The notes: generated from the letters alone by a model not told the origin. 64,000 bases of DNA from Staphylococcus simiae (GCF_002902085.1 NZ_PPQR01000025.1:1-64000), one strand, 5' to 3'; positions 33,618 to 43,722 are shown, numbered from the stretch's first letter. Numbers and translations are program-made.

Positions 33618-35024
33618 ATGGTAGTTGGAGATTTCCCAATTGAAACAGATACTATTGTAATCGGAGCAGGTCCTGGTGGATATGTAGCAGCAATTCGTGC
33701 AGCACAATTAGGACAAAAAGTAACAATCGTTGAGAAAGGTAATTTAGGTGGTGTATGCTTAAACGTTGGTTGTATTCCTTCAAAAGCATTACTACATGCA
33801 TCTCATCGTTTCGTTGAAGCACAACATTCAGAAAACTTAGGTGTTATTGCTGAAAGTGTTTCTTTAAAATTTGACAAAGTTCAAGAATTCAAATCATCTG
33901 TAGTTAATAAATTAACTGGTGGTGTTGAAGGGTTACTTAAAGGTAACAAAGTTGACATCGTTAAAGGTGAAGCTTACTTTGTTGACAGCAACAGCTTAAG
34001 AGTTATGGATGAAAAAAGTGCTCAGACTTATAACTTCAAAAACGCAATTATTGCAACAGGTTCAAGACCAATTGAAATTCCTAATTTCAAATTTGGTCAA
34101 CGCGTCATTGATTCAACTGGTGCTTTAAATTTACAAGAAGTTCCTGGTAAACTTGTTGTAGTTGGTGGCGGTTATATCGGATCAGAACTTGGTACTGCTT
34201 TTGCTAACTTTGGTTCAGAAGTTACTATTTTAGAAGGTGCTAAAGATATTTTAGGTGGTTTCGAAAAACAAATGACTCAACCTGTTAAAAAAGGCATGAA
34301 AGAAAAAGGCGTTGAAATCGTTACTGAAGCAATGGCTAAATCAGCTGAAGAAACAGATAACGGTGTTAAAGTAACTTATGAAGCTAAAGGTGAAGAACAT
34401 ACAATTGAAGCTGACTATGTATTAGTTACAGTTGGACGTCGTCCAAATACTGATGAACTAGGATTAGAAGAACTAGGTCTTAAATTTGCTGATCGCGGTT
34501 TATTAGAAGTAGATAAACAAAGCCGTACATCAATTAGTAATATTTACGCTATTGGTGACATCGTTCCAGGTTTACCACTTGCTCATAAAGCAAGTTATGA
34601 AGCAAAAGTTGCTGCTGAAGCAATTGATGGTCAAGCTGCTGAAGTTGATTACATTGGTATGCCAGCGGTATGTTTCACTGAACCAGAATTAGCTACTGTT
34701 GGTTATTCTGAAGCGCAAGCTAAAGAAGAAGGCTTAGCTATTAAAGCTTCTAAATTCCCATACGCAGCTAATGGTCGTGCTTTATCATTAGACGATACTA
34801 ATGGTTTCGTTAAGTTAATCACTCTAAAAGAAGATAATACATTAATCGGAGCTCAAGTCGTTGGTACTGGTGCATCTGATATGATTTCTGAATTAGGATT
34901 AGCTATTGAAGCTGGTATGAATGCTGAAGATATCGCTTTAACTGTACATGCTCACCCAACATTAGGTGAAATGTCAATGGAAGCTGCTGAAAAAGCAATT
35001 GGATATCCAATTCACACTATGTAA
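33618..35024 (+). CDS. pdhD: Dihydrolipoamide dehydrogenase (E3)
   Basis: FAD-dependent disulfide oxidoreductase that reoxidises lipoamide. The 468-residue protein has the FAD motif [16 protein letters not shown], the redox disulfide Cys47/Cys52 in GGVCLNVGC, the NAD-binding [11 protein letters not shown] and the C-terminal interface His-Glu motif [15 protein letters not shown]. Also named lpdA. Last gene of the operon, followed by a strong terminator. Confidence 0.97.
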   Translation: MVVGDFPIETDTIVIGAGPGGYVAAIRAAQLGQKVTIVEKGNLGGVCLNVGCIPSKALLHASHRFVEAQHSENLGVIAESVSLKFDKVQEFKSSVVNKLTGGVEGLLKGNKVDIVKGEAYFVDSNSLRVMDEKSAQTYNFKNAIIATGSRPIEIPNFKFGQRVIDSTGALNLQEVPGKLVVVGGGYIGSELGTAFANFGSEVTILEGAKDILGGFEKQMTQPVKKGMKEKGVEIVTEAMAKSAEETDNGVKVTYEAKGEEHTIEADYVLVTVGRRPNTDELGLEELGLKFADRGLLEVDKQSRTSISNIYAIGDIVPGLPLAHKASYEAKVAAEAIDGQAAEVDYIGMPAVCFTEPELATVGYSEAQAKEEGLAIKASKFPYAANGRALSLDDTNGFVKLITLKEDNTLIGAQVVGTGASDMISELGLAIEAGMNAEDIALTVHAHPTLGEMSMEAAEKAIGYPIHTM

Positions 35025-35055
35025 TTAGCTTTTCATTAATATAATATTGATGGTT

Positions 35056-35090
35056 TTAGAGTTGCAGTTATTACTGCAACTCTTTTTTTA
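35056..35090 (+). terminator. Terminator of pdhABCD
   Basis: Stem AGAGTTGCAGT (35058-35068) / ACTGCAACTCT (35073-35083) followed by seven T. Confidence 0.92.
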
Positions 35091-35174
35091 GCATGTTATA
35101 ATACAAAATTGAAGTGTTTATATATGTAATTTATATATATGGTTTCGTAGAAAGATGTTAATTTCCATATAAAT

Positions 35175-35245
35175 TAGGTTCTTTATTTTTTATGACTGAT
35201 AAATAAAAGGTGGATAATTATGTATTAGTCCAATTCGGAAGAAAA
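35175..35245 (+). repeat. Hairpin repeat (about 70 bp), degenerate copy
   Basis: It shares with 42241-42308 and 50540-50732 the order GGTTCTttATTTTTTAtGACTGaT, AATAAAAggTGgATAATT, ATtAGTCCAATTcGGAaGA. The inner arms GACTGAT/ATTAGTC still pair, with one wobble; the outer arms have decayed. The surrounding 35091-35368 holds no gene. Confidence 0.7.
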
Positions 35246-35368
35246 TTTAAATTTAAAACACGTGTTACTGACTATTGAAAGTTATTGATTCAATAAAACA
35301 TCAACATATCATTTTATGACAAACCAAAAATTCAGTATAGAATATATAACATTAAAGAGGTGATTATA

Positions 35369-35644
35369 ATGGAATATCAATATCCAATAGATTTAGATTG
35401 GTCAAATGATGAAATGATGACAGTTATTAATTTTTTCAATAAAGTTGAGCAATATTATGAAGCACAAGTTAAAGGACATGAATTTATGGATGCTTATAAG
35501 CAATTTAAAAAGATAGTACCTGGTAAAGCACAGGAAAAACAAATATTTAATGAATTTGAACAAGCGAGTGGTTATAGTAGTTATCATGCTGTACAAGATG
35601 TTAAAAACCATCCAGAACAAATGATGTTTAAAAAGAAAGCATAA
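35369..35644 (+). CDS. UPF0223 (YktA) family protein
   Basis: A 91-residue soluble protein of unknown function, recognised by [20 protein letters not shown] and its place downstream of pdhD, as yktA in Bacillus. An in-frame ATG at 35360 lies inside the AGAGGTGAT ribosome binding site, so ATG 35369 is the start. No catalytic motif is visible; it is mostly helical and charged. Confidence 0.87.
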   Translation: MEYQYPIDLDWSNDEMMTVINFFNKVEQYYEAQVKGHEFMDAYKQFKKIVPGKAQEKQIFNEFEQASGYSSYHAVQDVKNHPEQMMFKKKA

Positions 35645-35697
35645 AGTGTAAATGATGATGGTAAATTTTAATTAATTAAATAAAAACTATTGCTAAT

Positions 35698-35772
35698 AAA
35701 GCTATAGTTTGGTAACTTTATCAAGTGTTAAACAAAAAGTTTGATAAAAGTAAACCTTACTATAGCTTTTTT
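35698..35772 (+). terminator. Large hairpin with T-tract abutting the ribosome binding site of the cupin regulator
   Basis: AAAGCTATAG (35698-35707) pairs with CTATAGCTTT (35760-35769), and TTGGTAACTTTATCAA (35709-35724) pairs with bulges to TTGATAAAAGTAAACC (35741-35756); six T (35767-35772) then run into GGTGGTGA, the ribosome binding site of the next gene. It may end yktA transcription, attenuate the regulator-pot operon, or both. Confidence 0.7.
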
Positions 35773-35784
35773 GGTGGTGAATAA

Positions 35785-36324
35785 ATGAAAATTGGTAATA
35801 AAATTAAAAATTTAAGACGTATAAAAAATTTAACTCAAGAAGAGTTAGCCGAAAGAACAGATTTATCAAAAGGATATATTTCACAAATAGAAAGCGAACA
35901 CGCTTCTCCTAGTATGGAGAGCTTTTTAAATATAATCGAAGTACTTGGTACCACACCAAGTGAATTCTTTAAAGAAGAGGAAAGACAAAAAATTCTTTAT
36001 AAAAAATGTGATCAAGTTACGTATGATGAATATGATGAAGGTTATATTTTAAAATGGTTAGTATCAAAATCGAATGAATATGATATGGAACCACTTATAT
36101 TAACCATACGACCTGGTTGTTCATATAAAAGTTTTAATCCTTCTAATTCAGATACATTTATATATTGTTTACAGGGTGAGATTACTTTAAACATTGGTGA
36201 TCAAGTATTTAAGGCACATGAAGAAGATGTCTTATATTTCAAAGCATTAGATAAACATCGCTTATCTAATGAATCAACTGAGGAAACTCAAATATTAATT
36301 GTAGCGACAGCTTCATATTTGTAA
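35785..36324 (+). CDS. XRE-family regulator with C-terminal cupin domain
   Basis: A 179-residue DNA-binding protein: an N-terminal helix-turn-helix (residues about 1-60, NLTQEELAERTDLSKGYISQIE) and a C-terminal cupin (about 105-178) that could bind a small ligand. This architecture is that of PuuR-like regulators. It is the first gene of an operon with potABCD (12 bases to potA), so it probably senses polyamines and controls their uptake; that is inference from context. Confidence 0.87.
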   Translation: MKIGNKIKNLRRIKNLTQEELAERTDLSKGYISQIESEHASPSMESFLNIIEVLGTTPSEFFKEEERQKILYKKCDQVTYDEYDEGYILKWLVSKSNEYDMEPLILTIRPGCSYKSFNPSNSDTFIYCLQGEITLNIGDQVFKAHEEDVLYFKALDKHRLSNESTEETQILIVATASYL

Positions 36325-36336
36325 GGAGGATCTTAA

Positions 36337-37431
36337 ATGGAGCCATTATTATCATTTAAATCTGTTAGTAAAAGTTATGATGATTTAAATATTTTAGATG
36401 AAATTGATATAGATATAGAATCGGGCCATTTTTATACACTTTTAGGTCCTTCAGGTTGTGGAAAAACAACTATTTTAAAGTTAATTGCAGGTTTTGAATA
36501 TCCTGATAGTGGGGAAGTCATTTATCAAAATAAAGCTATCGGAAAATTACCACCTAATAAACGAAAAGTAAATACTGTATTCCAAGATTATGCACTTTTT
36601 CCACATTTAAATGTTTATGACAATATAGCATTTGGATTGAAACTCAAAAAATTACCAACAAAAGAAATCGATAAAAAGGTTACAGAAGCATTAAAATTAG
36701 TTAAATTATCTGGCTATGAAAAGCGTAGCATCAATGGCATGAGTGGTGGTCAAAAACAACGTGTTGCCATTGCACGCGCAATTGTCAATGAACCTGAGAT
36801 TTTATTGCTAGACGAGTCATTATCAGCATTAGATTTAAAATTACGTACTGAAATGCAATATGAATTAAGAGAACTGCAATCTCGACTTGGTATCACTTTC
36901 ATTTTTGTAACGCATGATCAAGAAGAAGCACTTGCGCTTAGTGATTATATCTTTGTTATGAAGGATGGTAAAGTTCAACAATTTGGTACACCTACTGATA
37001 TCTATGATGAACCAGTAAATCGTTTTGTTGCTGACTTTATCGGTGAGTCTAATATCGTCGAAGGTCATATGGTCAAAGATTATGTTGTTAATATCTATGG
37101 TCAAGATTTTGAATGTGTTGATATGGGAATACCAACCAATAAAAAAGTAGAAGTAGTCATTAGACCAGAAGATATATCATTAATTGAAGCATCAAAAGGT
37201 TTATTTAAAGCTACAGTTGACTCTATGTTATTTAGAGGCGTGCATTATGAAATTTGCTGCATAGACAACAAAGGTTACGAATGGGTGATTCAAACTACTA
37301 AAAAGGCTGAAGTTGGAAGTGAAGTAGGTTTATACTTCGATCCTGAAGCGATTCACATCATGGTACCCGGTGAAACAGAAGAAGAATTCGACAAACGTAT
37401 TGAAAGTTATGAGGAAGTCGATCATGCGTAA
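36337..37431 (+). CDS. potA: Spermidine/putrescine ABC transporter ATP-binding protein
   Basis: Cytoplasmic ATPase of the polyamine importer. The 364-residue protein has Walker [11 protein letters not shown]-loop [13 protein letters not shown], signature [14 protein letters not shown], Walker [13 protein letters not shown] (Ser where Pro is common), H-loop VTHDQEEAL, and a C-terminal TOBE region (about 275-350). GGAGGATC precedes the start. It overlaps potB by eight bases. Confidence 0.93.
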   Translation: MEPLLSFKSVSKSYDDLNILDEIDIDIESGHFYTLLGPSGCGKTTILKLIAGFEYPDSGEVIYQNKAIGKLPPNKRKVNTVFQDYALFPHLNVYDNIAFGLKLKKLPTKEIDKKVTEALKLVKLSGYEKRSINGMSGGQKQRVAIARAIVNEPEILLLDESLSALDLKLRTEMQYELRELQSRLGITFIFVTHDQEEALALSDYIFVMKDGKVQQFGTPTDIYDEPVNRFVADFIGESNIVEGHMVKDYVVNIYGQDFECVDMGIPTNKKVEVVIRPEDISLIEASKGLFKATVDSMLFRGVHYEICCIDNKGYEWVIQTTKKAEVGSEVGLYFDPEAIHIMVPGETEEEFDKRIESYEEVDHA

Positions 37432-38221
37432 TACTAATAAATTATTATTAATTCCTTATTTATTATGGATGATTTTGTTTATTATTATTCCTGTTATGCT
37501 ATTAGTCTATTTTTCATTTATTGATGTTAATGGACATTTTAGTTTTACGAATTACCAGCAAATTTTTACTCTCAAATATTTGAAAATGTTTGCCTACTCA
37601 ATCTTGTATGCAGCATCAATCACTATCATCACTTTGGTCATAAGTTATCCAGCAGCATATTATATTACACGTTCAAAATTTCAAAATATTTTATTGATGA
37701 TTATGATTATTCCGACATGGATTAATTTATTATTAAAAACATATGCTTTTATTGGTTTATTAAGTCACGATGGTATTATTAATCAAGTATTTACTGCTGT
37801 CCACTTACCAGCATTTAATATGTTATTTACAACTGGCGCGTTTTTAGTAGTAGCAAGTTATATTTATATTCCATTTATGATTTTACCAATATTTAATAGT
37901 ATGAAAGCAATTCCTAGTAATTTATTACAAGCTTCGAGTGACTTAGGTGCTAGCCCATTTTATACTTTTAGAAAAGTAATTATGCCATTAACTAAAGAAG
38001 GCATCATGACAGGTATACAAGTTACATTTATACCATCTTTATCATTATTTATGATTACTAGATTAATTGCAGGTAATAAAGTGATTAATATTGGTACATC
38101 TATAGAAGAACAATTTTTAACAATTCAAAATTACGGCATGGGTTCAACAATTGCTATTATTTTAATTGTCTTTATGGCATTTGTTTTAATTGTCACTAGA
38201 ACATCTAACAGAAAGGGGTAA
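37424..38221 (+). CDS. potB: Spermidine/putrescine ABC transporter permease
   Basis: Inner permease with about six membrane segments. The EAA loop is visible as [23 protein letters not shown], which contacts PotA. An in-frame ATG at 37370 lies deep in potA; ATG 37424, preceded by GAGGAAG, gives [15 protein letters not shown] and a normal 265 residues. potC follows after five bases. Confidence 0.93.
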   Translation: MRNTNKLLLIPYLLWMILFIIIPVMLLVYFSFIDVNGHFSFTNYQQIFTLKYLKMFAYSILYAASITIITLVISYPAAYYITRSKFQNILLMIMIIPTWINLLLKTYAFIGLLSHDGIINQVFTAVHLPAFNMLFTTGAFLVVASYIYIPFMILPIFNSMKAIPSNLLQASSDLGASPFYTFRKVIMPLTKEGIMTGIQVTFIPSLSLFMITRLIAGNKVINIGTSIEEQFLTIQNYGMGSTIAIILIVFMAFVLIVTRTSNRKG

Positions 38222-38226
38222 AACAG

Positions 38227-39036
38227 ATGAAATGGTATGGAAAATTATACATTGGATTTCTTATTGCAATTTTATATGTGCCAATATTCTTTTTAATGTT
38301 TTACTCCTTTAATTCTGCTGGTAATATGATACATTTTGAACATTTTACTTTAGAACATTATCAATCTTTATTTCAAAACGACCATTTAATGTCTGTAATA
38401 TTTAATACTGTTGCTGTAGCATTGTTAGCAGCCTCAATTTCAACTATCATTGGTACATTTGGAGCTATAGCTATTTATTATTTAAGAAATGTAAAATTTA
38501 AAATAAGTTTATTGACTTTAAATAATGTTTTAATGGTATCATCTGATGTTGTGATTGGCGCATCATTTCTAATTATGTTTACTGCCATAGGGCATTTTAC
38601 AGGGCTTGGTTTAGGTTTTTCAACAGTATTAGCATCGCACATCGCATTTTGTATTCCGATTGTTGTGATTATTGTCTTGCCACAATTATATGAGATGAAT
38701 AGTAATATGATTGATGCAGCTAGAGATTTAGGGGCAACAGAAGCACAATTATTATCAAATGTAATCATACCTAATATTTTACCGTCAATTATCGGGGGAT
38801 TCTTTATGGCCTTAACGTACTCATTAGATGACTTTACTGTAAGTTTCTTTGTTACTGGTAATGGGTTTAGTGTGTTATCTGTTGAAGTTTATGCAATGGC
38901 ACGTAAAGGTATAAGTATGGAAATTAATGCTATATCCACTATATTATTTGCAGTCATCGTTATTGGTATTGTTGGTTATTATGTAATTCAATATTTACTC
39001 AACAATAAAAAACGTTTGAAACGAGGTGTAAAATAA
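38227..39036 (+). CDS. potC: Spermidine/putrescine ABC transporter permease
   Basis: Second permease subunit, 269 residues, about six membrane segments, with the EAA loop MIDAARDLGATEAQLLSNVIIP. AAAGGGG precedes the start. Its TAA overlaps the ATG of potD (TAATG), which suggests translational coupling. Confidence 0.93.
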   Translation: MKWYGKLYIGFLIAILYVPIFFLMFYSFNSAGNMIHFEHFTLEHYQSLFQNDHLMSVIFNTVAVALLAASISTIIGTFGAIAIYYLRNVKFKISLLTLNNVLMVSSDVVIGASFLIMFTAIGHFTGLGLGFSTVLASHIAFCIPIVVIIVLPQLYEMNSNMIDAARDLGATEAQLLSNVIIPNILPSIIGGFFMALTYSLDDFTVSFFVTGNGFSVLSVEVYAMARKGISMEINAISTILFAVIVIGIVGYYVIQYLLNNKKRLKRGVK

Positions 39037-40109
39037 TGAAAAGATTTTTACAACTCATTATAGGTGCTCTTATAGCAGGAATCTTGTGTTTAACGATTAG
39101 TCATTGGTTTAAATCCAAAGAACAAGTACATACTAACCAGAAAATTTACGTCTACAACTGGGGAGAATACATTGATCCTGCTTTAATTAAAAAATTCGAG
39201 AAAGAAACAGGTATACAAGTTATCTATGAAACATTTGATTCAAATGAAGCAATGGAAGCTAAAATTAGGAATGGTGGAACACATTATGATGTAGCATTTC
39301 CAAGTGAATATACTGTTCAAAAATTAAAACGCTCTAATTTATTATTACCGATTGATCATAAAAAAGTGCCAAATATTAAAAATATGGATCCTGATTACAT
39401 GAATATGTCATATGATCCACATAATAAATATTCTTTACCATACTTTTTTGGCACGGTAGGTATTTTATATAATAAAGAGAAATACCCGCATGACAAGTTT
39501 GACAGTTGGCAATCATTATATAATCCTAAATTTAAAAATGATATTTTGTTAGTTGATGGAGCTAGAGAAATAATGGGAATGAGTTTAAACAAACTTGGGT
39601 ATAGTTTAAATGATAGTAATCCACAGCATATTAAAGCAGCAGAAAAAGATTTAAATCATCTTGTACCTCAAGTTAGAGGGGTTGTAGGTGATGAAATTAC
39701 AATGATGATGGAACAAAATGAAGGTGACATCGCTGTAGTATGGAGTGGCGTTGCTGCACCTCTTGTGCAACATAGCAATAAATACAATTATGTCATTCCT
39801 AAAGAAGGTTCGAATTTGTGGTTTGATAACATGGTCATCCCTAAAACAGCTCAAAATAAAGAGGGTGCCTATAAGTTTATGAATTTTTTACTAGATGCTC
39901 AAAATAGTAAACAAAACACAGAATGGGTAGGATATGCAACTCCCAACAAAGCTGGCAGAGCGTTATTACCTAAAGAAATAAAAGATGATCACAGATTTTA
40001 TCCAACAAAAAAAGAACAGCAAAGACTTGAAGTATATAAAGATTTAGGGCAACATGTATTAAGTGAGTACAACGAAAGCTTTTTAAACTTTAAAATGTCC
40101 TTGAAATAA
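39036..40109 (+). CDS. potD: Spermidine/putrescine-binding protein
   Basis: Extracytoplasmic polyamine receptor, 357 residues. The mature protein has the PotD pattern IYVYNWGEYIDPALIKKFEKE, TYDVAFPSEY-like HYDVAFPSEYTV, and WSGVAAP. The N terminus is a hydrophobic anchor (about 3-24) with one cysteine in AGILCLT, a poor match to a lipobox, so the protein may be held by an uncleaved signal anchor rather than a lipid. Last gene of the pot operon. Confidence 0.92.
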   Translation: MKRFLQLIIGALIAGILCLTISHWFKSKEQVHTNQKIYVYNWGEYIDPALIKKFEKETGIQVIYETFDSNEAMEAKIRNGGTHYDVAFPSEYTVQKLKRSNLLLPIDHKKVPNIKNMDPDYMNMSYDPHNKYSLPYFFGTVGILYNKEKYPHDKFDSWQSLYNPKFKNDILLVDGAREIMGMSLNKLGYSLNDSNPQHIKAAEKDLNHLVPQVRGVVGDEITMMMEQNEGDIAVVWSGVAAPLVQHSNKYNYVIPKEGSNLWFDNMVIPKTAQNKEGAYKFMNFLLDAQNSKQNTEWVGYATPNKAGRALLPKEIKDDHRFYPTKKEQQRLEVYKDLGQHVLSEYNESFLNFKMSLK

Positions 40110-40182
40110 AATGATTATCAGTAGTTATTTTTCTATTTATTAGTTATAATTACGGGATAAGTACTATAAGGAGTTGTAACGG

Positions 40183-41229
40183 ATGTCTGGAGAGCAATAT
40201 ACTCAAATTAAACGTCCAGTAAGCCGACTAACTGAAAAAGTATTAGGTTGGTTAAGTTGGGTAATGCTATTGGTATTAACAATTATTACGATGTTTATCG
40301 CTTTAGTTTCTTTTAGTAATAATACATCAATAGCTAACTTAGAAAATGCATTAAACAATAATGAAATCGCACAGCAATTATTAGCAAATAATGGCTATAA
40401 TACAACTCAATTTGTCATTTGGTTACAAAATGGTGTATGGGCTATTATTGTTTTCTTTATCGTATGTTTATTAATATCATTCTTAGCATTAATTTCAATG
40501 AATATACGTATTTTATCTGGTTTCTTATTCTTGATATCTGCAATCATTACTATACCATTAGTGTTATTAATCGTAACTTTGATTATTCCAATTTTATTTT
40601 TCATCATAGCAATTATGATGTTTGTTAGAAAAGATAAAATTGAAATCATTCCTCAAGCATATTATGAACCATATGGACAACCTTATTATGATGAACGTGA
40701 CAATGATTTTGTAGCACATGGCTATGAACAAAGCCCATATCATAATCAACAGCCAGAGTACCAATCAACAACTCATAATTATGAAGAAGCTAATCAAGTT
40801 TACGAAGATGACATAAATAAATATGATCAATTTCCTAAGCGTGCAGTTGAAAGCGAGTATGCTACTGAACAGACATCATCTGAAGAACCATCAGTATTAT
40901 CAAGACAAGCTAAATATAATCAGAAGAGTAACGAAGAATTAGGAATTGATGATAGTCAAGGTTATTATGATGAACCACAAATTGATCCAAGAGAGTTAAA
41001 AGCTCAACGAAAACAAGAAAAAGCAGAAATAAAAGCTAAGAAAAAAGAAAAGCGTAAAGCTTATAATCAACGCATGAAAGAACGACGAAAAAATCAACCT
41101 AGTGCTGTTAGTCAACGACGTATGAATTTTGAAGAACGTCGTCAAATATTCAATCATGATATAGATCATCAACAAGATAATCATGTTGACAGTAATGATA
41201 AAAAGACTGACGACCAACATAACAATTAA
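40183..41229 (+). CDS. auxB: Membrane protein AuxB, auxiliary factor of beta-lactam resistance / lipoteichoic acid stability
   Basis: A 348-residue protein with three or four hydrophobic segments in the first 150 residues and a long cytoplasmic-looking tail: first Tyr/Gln/Glu/Asn-rich (about 155-260), then very basic (RELKAQRKQEKAEIKAKKKE and beyond, about 262-330). Synteny directly after potD matches S. aureus auxB, reported with auxA to stabilise lipoteichoic acid. No catalytic domain is recognisable. AAGGAGTTG precedes the start. Confidence 0.76.
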   Translation: MSGEQYTQIKRPVSRLTEKVLGWLSWVMLLVLTIITMFIALVSFSNNTSIANLENALNNNEIAQQLLANNGYNTTQFVIWLQNGVWAIIVFFIVCLLISFLALISMNIRILSGFLFLISAIITIPLVLLIVTLIIPILFFIIAIMMFVRKDKIEIIPQAYYEPYGQPYYDERDNDFVAHGYEQSPYHNQQPEYQSTTHNYEEANQVYEDDINKYDQFPKRAVESEYATEQTSSEEPSVLSRQAKYNQKSNEELGIDDSQGYYDEPQIDPRELKAQRKQEKAEIKAKKKEKRKAYNQRMKERRKNQPSAVSQRRMNFEERRQIFNHDIDHQQDNHVDSNDKKTDDQHNN

Positions 41230-41239
41230 TAATTTATTA

Positions 41240-41286
41240 AGAGAAATAGTGGCTAAGTGATTTAATGCTACTGTTTCTCTTTTTTA
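41240..41286 (+). terminator. Terminator of auxB
   Basis: Stem AGAGAAATAGT (41240-41250) / ACTGTTTCTCT (41270-41280, one mismatch) followed by TTTTTT. Confidence 0.8.
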
Positions 41287-41315
41287 TTTTGGACTCTAAA
41301 ATAAAGGCTCATTGT

Positions 41316-41372
41316 CAAATTCGGTTGATAAGATAATTTAACTATTTTACATCGACTGAGTTTGATAATGAC
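41316..41372. repeat. Wobble-paired inverted repeat between auxB and the DUF4064 gene
   Basis: TCATTGTCAAATTCGGTTGAT (41319-41339) and the segment ending GAGTTTGATAATGA (to about 41370) are complementary at 17 of 21 positions, and the four exceptions are all G-U compatible. This points to an RNA hairpin. The remaining 41373-41655 shows no gene. Confidence 0.55.
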
Positions 41373-41663
41373 CTAAATAATAACTTTTTAATATTTGGAA
41401 ATAACGTAAATTTCGGAATTATTATGTAAAATATAATACAGATAAACTACTAATTTAATTGTTACAATAAAGTTAAACACTTTAAGACCATTAGAATGAT
41501 TGCTTCAGTTATTCATATGCTATATAAACTTCTAAGATTATTAAACGCGGATCATCAATAAATTTTCATTTAAATTTTATTATTATGTTAAGATGATTAA
41601 TAAAGAAGTATTATTTTTCATCTATAGTAAATTTGTTAAAGTTAAATAAAAGGAGCCATTTAA

Positions 41664-42086
41664 ATGAATAGAAAAACAGAAAAAATAATCACATGGATAG
41701 CGAATAGTTTAAGTTTGCTGTATTTTTTGATAATGCTAATTTCATTTATTGTCCTACAAAATAATCAAGCAACTGAAAATAGTATTCTTACAAAAGAACT
41801 GAGTCAAACCCAAAATAGTATGTCACCATCCATATTAGTTGCTACTATCGGTATCTATGCTTTTTTAATATTATTTGCATCCATTTATGGTTGTTTTAGT
41901 GTTGTCTGTTTTAAAGAACGTAAAGTATTAGCAATGATATTATTAGCAATTGCAGCAATTATTGGCTTAGTATCTTTTAACTTGGTTGCAGCAGTACTAT
42001 GGTTAGTAGTATTATTTATGTTAGCTTTCAAACAAGATAAAACAACGGCGCAATCGGTTAATGACAAATATATTTATACAAAATAA
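41664..42086 (+). CDS. Small DUF4064-like membrane protein
   Basis: A 140-residue protein with four hydrophobic segments (about 10-32, 58-80, 88-105, 107-122) and a polar extracellular loop (about 33-55, rich in Gln, Asn, Thr, Ser), the layout of DUF4064 proteins. AAAGGAGCC precedes ATG 41664. It is a single gene with its own terminator. Function unknown. Confidence 0.75.
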   Translation: MNRKTEKIITWIANSLSLLYFLIMLISFIVLQNNQATENSILTKELSQTQNSMSPSILVATIGIYAFLILFASIYGCFSVVCFKERKVLAMILLAIAAIIGLVSFNLVAAVLWLVVLFMLAFKQDKTTAQSVNDKYIYTK

Positions 42087-42153
42087 AGATGATAAAGCAT
42101 AACAATTACTATATATTATAATTTAAACTATGATTAATTTATTAATTAAAATA

Positions 42154-42198
42154 CAAGAAAACCAACCGAGCTAATATAATATCGGTTGGTTTTCTTTG
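42154..42198. terminator. Bidirectional terminator between the DUF4064 gene and mntH
   Basis: Fifteen-base-pair stem AAGAAAACCAACCGA (42155-42169) / TCGGTTGGTTTTCTT (42182-42196). T-rich tails occur inside and after the stem on both strands. Confidence 0.8.
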
Positions 42199-42240
42199 CT
42201 TAAATAATATTAAATTTTGACTAGTAAAGTTTTATAATTC

Positions 42241-42308
42241 GTCTCTCTATGTTTTAGGACTGATTAATAAAAAGTGAATAATTAGATATCAGTCCAATTT
42301 GGAGAGAC
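42241..42308 (+). repeat. Hairpin repeat (about 68 bp), intact copy
   Basis: Terminal arms GTCTCTC / GAGAGAC and inner arms GGACTGAT (42257-42264) / ATCAGTCC (42288-42295) fold into a two-part stem around a loop with AATAAAAAGTGAATAATT. Related copies are at 35175-35245 and, split, at 50540-50732. It ends one base before the mntH stop codon. Confidence 0.8.
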
Positions 42309-43658
42309 CTATAATTCTTGGAACGTTTGAATGATTAAATAAACGTTTAAAATACTTAATATAATGATTAAAGTCCAAGAAATAATATTGACCCATGTTT
42401 TATTTATAAATGGTCCCATCAAAGTTTTGTTACTTGTAGCTAATTGTAAAGGTATTAAAGAAAATGGTAATGCAATACTTAAAAACACTTGAGAAAATAC
42501 AAGTAATTGTTCAATTTTTTCAGCGTTACCTTTAAAAATAATCAAACATACAATAACTGGAATTACTGCAATTGCACGTGTAATTAATCTTCTTAACCAG
42601 TTTGGAATGTGTAGATTTATAAAACCTTCCATAACAATTTGACCAGATAAAGTACCAGTGATGGTAGAATTTTGACCAGAGGCTAATAAAGCTACTGCAA
42701 ATAAAGTACTCATTATAGCACCCATAGTTGCACCTAACACAGGTTCAGTTTTTAAAGCGTGATATAAGTCGTAAAAACCACCTAAGTCACCAGTTTTAGA
42801 TCCAAAAAATAATGAGGCACCTAAAACTAATAACAAACAATTTACAACAAAGGCAATTGACAATTGAATATTTGAATCAATTGTAGCAAATTTTATTGCT
42901 TGAGCTTTTTCTTTATTACTATGTCTAGAATAAGTTCTAGATTGTACAATGGAAGAATGTAAATATAAGTTGTGTGGCATGATTGTCGCACCAATAATTC
43001 CTAAAGCAATGTACAATATACCATTATTAGTTACAATTTCTTTATGAGGTATAAAACCATTTAATACTTCAGTTAACTGTGGTGAAGAAATATAAACTTC
43101 AAATATAAAAATGAATAGTACAGTAAAGATTAAAGTACCAACAATAGCTTCGATTTTACGGAAGCCGTACTTCATAATAAATAGTAATAAGAATACATCA
43201 AATACAGTAATTAAAGCACCTACAATAAGTGGTATATTGAAAAGTAAATTTAACGCGATCGCACTACCAATAACTTCGGCAATATCAGTAGCAATAATTG
43301 CTAATTCTGCAATAATCCAAAATATAACTGCAACAGGTTTAGATAGATAATGGCGTGTCATTTGTGCTAAATCAAAACCAGTTGCAATCCCCAATCTAAC
43401 CGTCATACTTTGTAGTAACATGGCAGATAAACTAGATATAAGAATAACAAAGAGTAAGGTATAGCCGTATTGAGCACCACCAGACATTGATGTAATCCAA
43501 TTACCAGGATCCATATAACCTACAGCCACCAATAGTCCTGGACCTAAAAATGATAAAAACTTTTGTTTATTAGAACTCTGATAATCGAATTCAACAGTAT
43601 TGTTTATTTCATCTAAACTTAGTTGTTCTTTTTTGTTTGAATTTTTATTGTTTTTCAT
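42309..43658 (-). CDS. mntH: Nramp-family manganese/divalent metal transporter
   Basis: Proton-coupled Mn(II) importer in the membrane, 449 residues with eleven hydrophobic segments. The metal-binding motifs are DPGNW (Asp50, Asn53) in segment 1 and [10 protein letters not shown] in segment 6. CGAGGTGAG precedes ATG 43658. Upstream are a consensus promoter and a palindrome resembling an MntR operator, fitting repression by manganese. Confidence 0.96.
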   Translation of the reverse strand: MKNNKNSNKKEQLSLDEINNTVEFDYQSSNKQKFLSFLGPGLLVAVGYMDPGNWITSMSGGAQYGYTLLFVILISSLSAMLLQSMTVRLGIATGFDLAQMTRHYLSKPVAVIFWIIAELAIIATDIAEVIGSAIALNLLFNIPLIVGALITVFDVFLLLFIMKYGFRKIEAIVGTLIFTVLFIFIFEVYISSPQLTEVLNGFIPHKEIVTNNGILYIALGIIGATIMPHNLYLHSSIVQSRTYSRHSNKEKAQAIKFATIDSNIQLSIAFVVNCLLLVLGASLFFGSKTGDLGGFYDLYHALKTEPVLGATMGAIMSTLFAVALLASGQNSTITGTLSGQIVMEGFINLHIPNWLRRLITRAIAVIPVIVCLIIFKGNAEKIEQLLVFSQVFLSIALPFSLIPLQLATSNKTLMGPFINKTWVNIISWTLIIILSILNVYLIIQTFQEL

Positions 43659-43687
43659 TATGACTCACCTCGAATACTTATGAAAAT

Positions 43688-43722
43688 ATATTAACCTAAT
43701 AAAATATTTAGGTCAACCTAAA
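43688..43722 (-). promoter_or_regulatory. mntH promoter with overlapping MntR-type operator
   Basis: On the minus strand TTGACC (43711-43716), a 17-base spacer and TAATAT (43688-43693) form a sigma-A promoter. The -35 box sits inside the palindrome TTTAGG-TCAA-CCTAAA (43707-43722), and a related TTAGGTTAAT overlaps the -10. The arrangement fits repression by the DtxR-family regulator MntR; the regulator's identity is inferred. Confidence 0.7.

Noticed and set aside
40419-40628. 69-codon plus-strand frame within auxB
   Set aside because: Alternative frame of the hydrophobic segment of auxB; Tyr/Ile/Phe-rich by base composition only.
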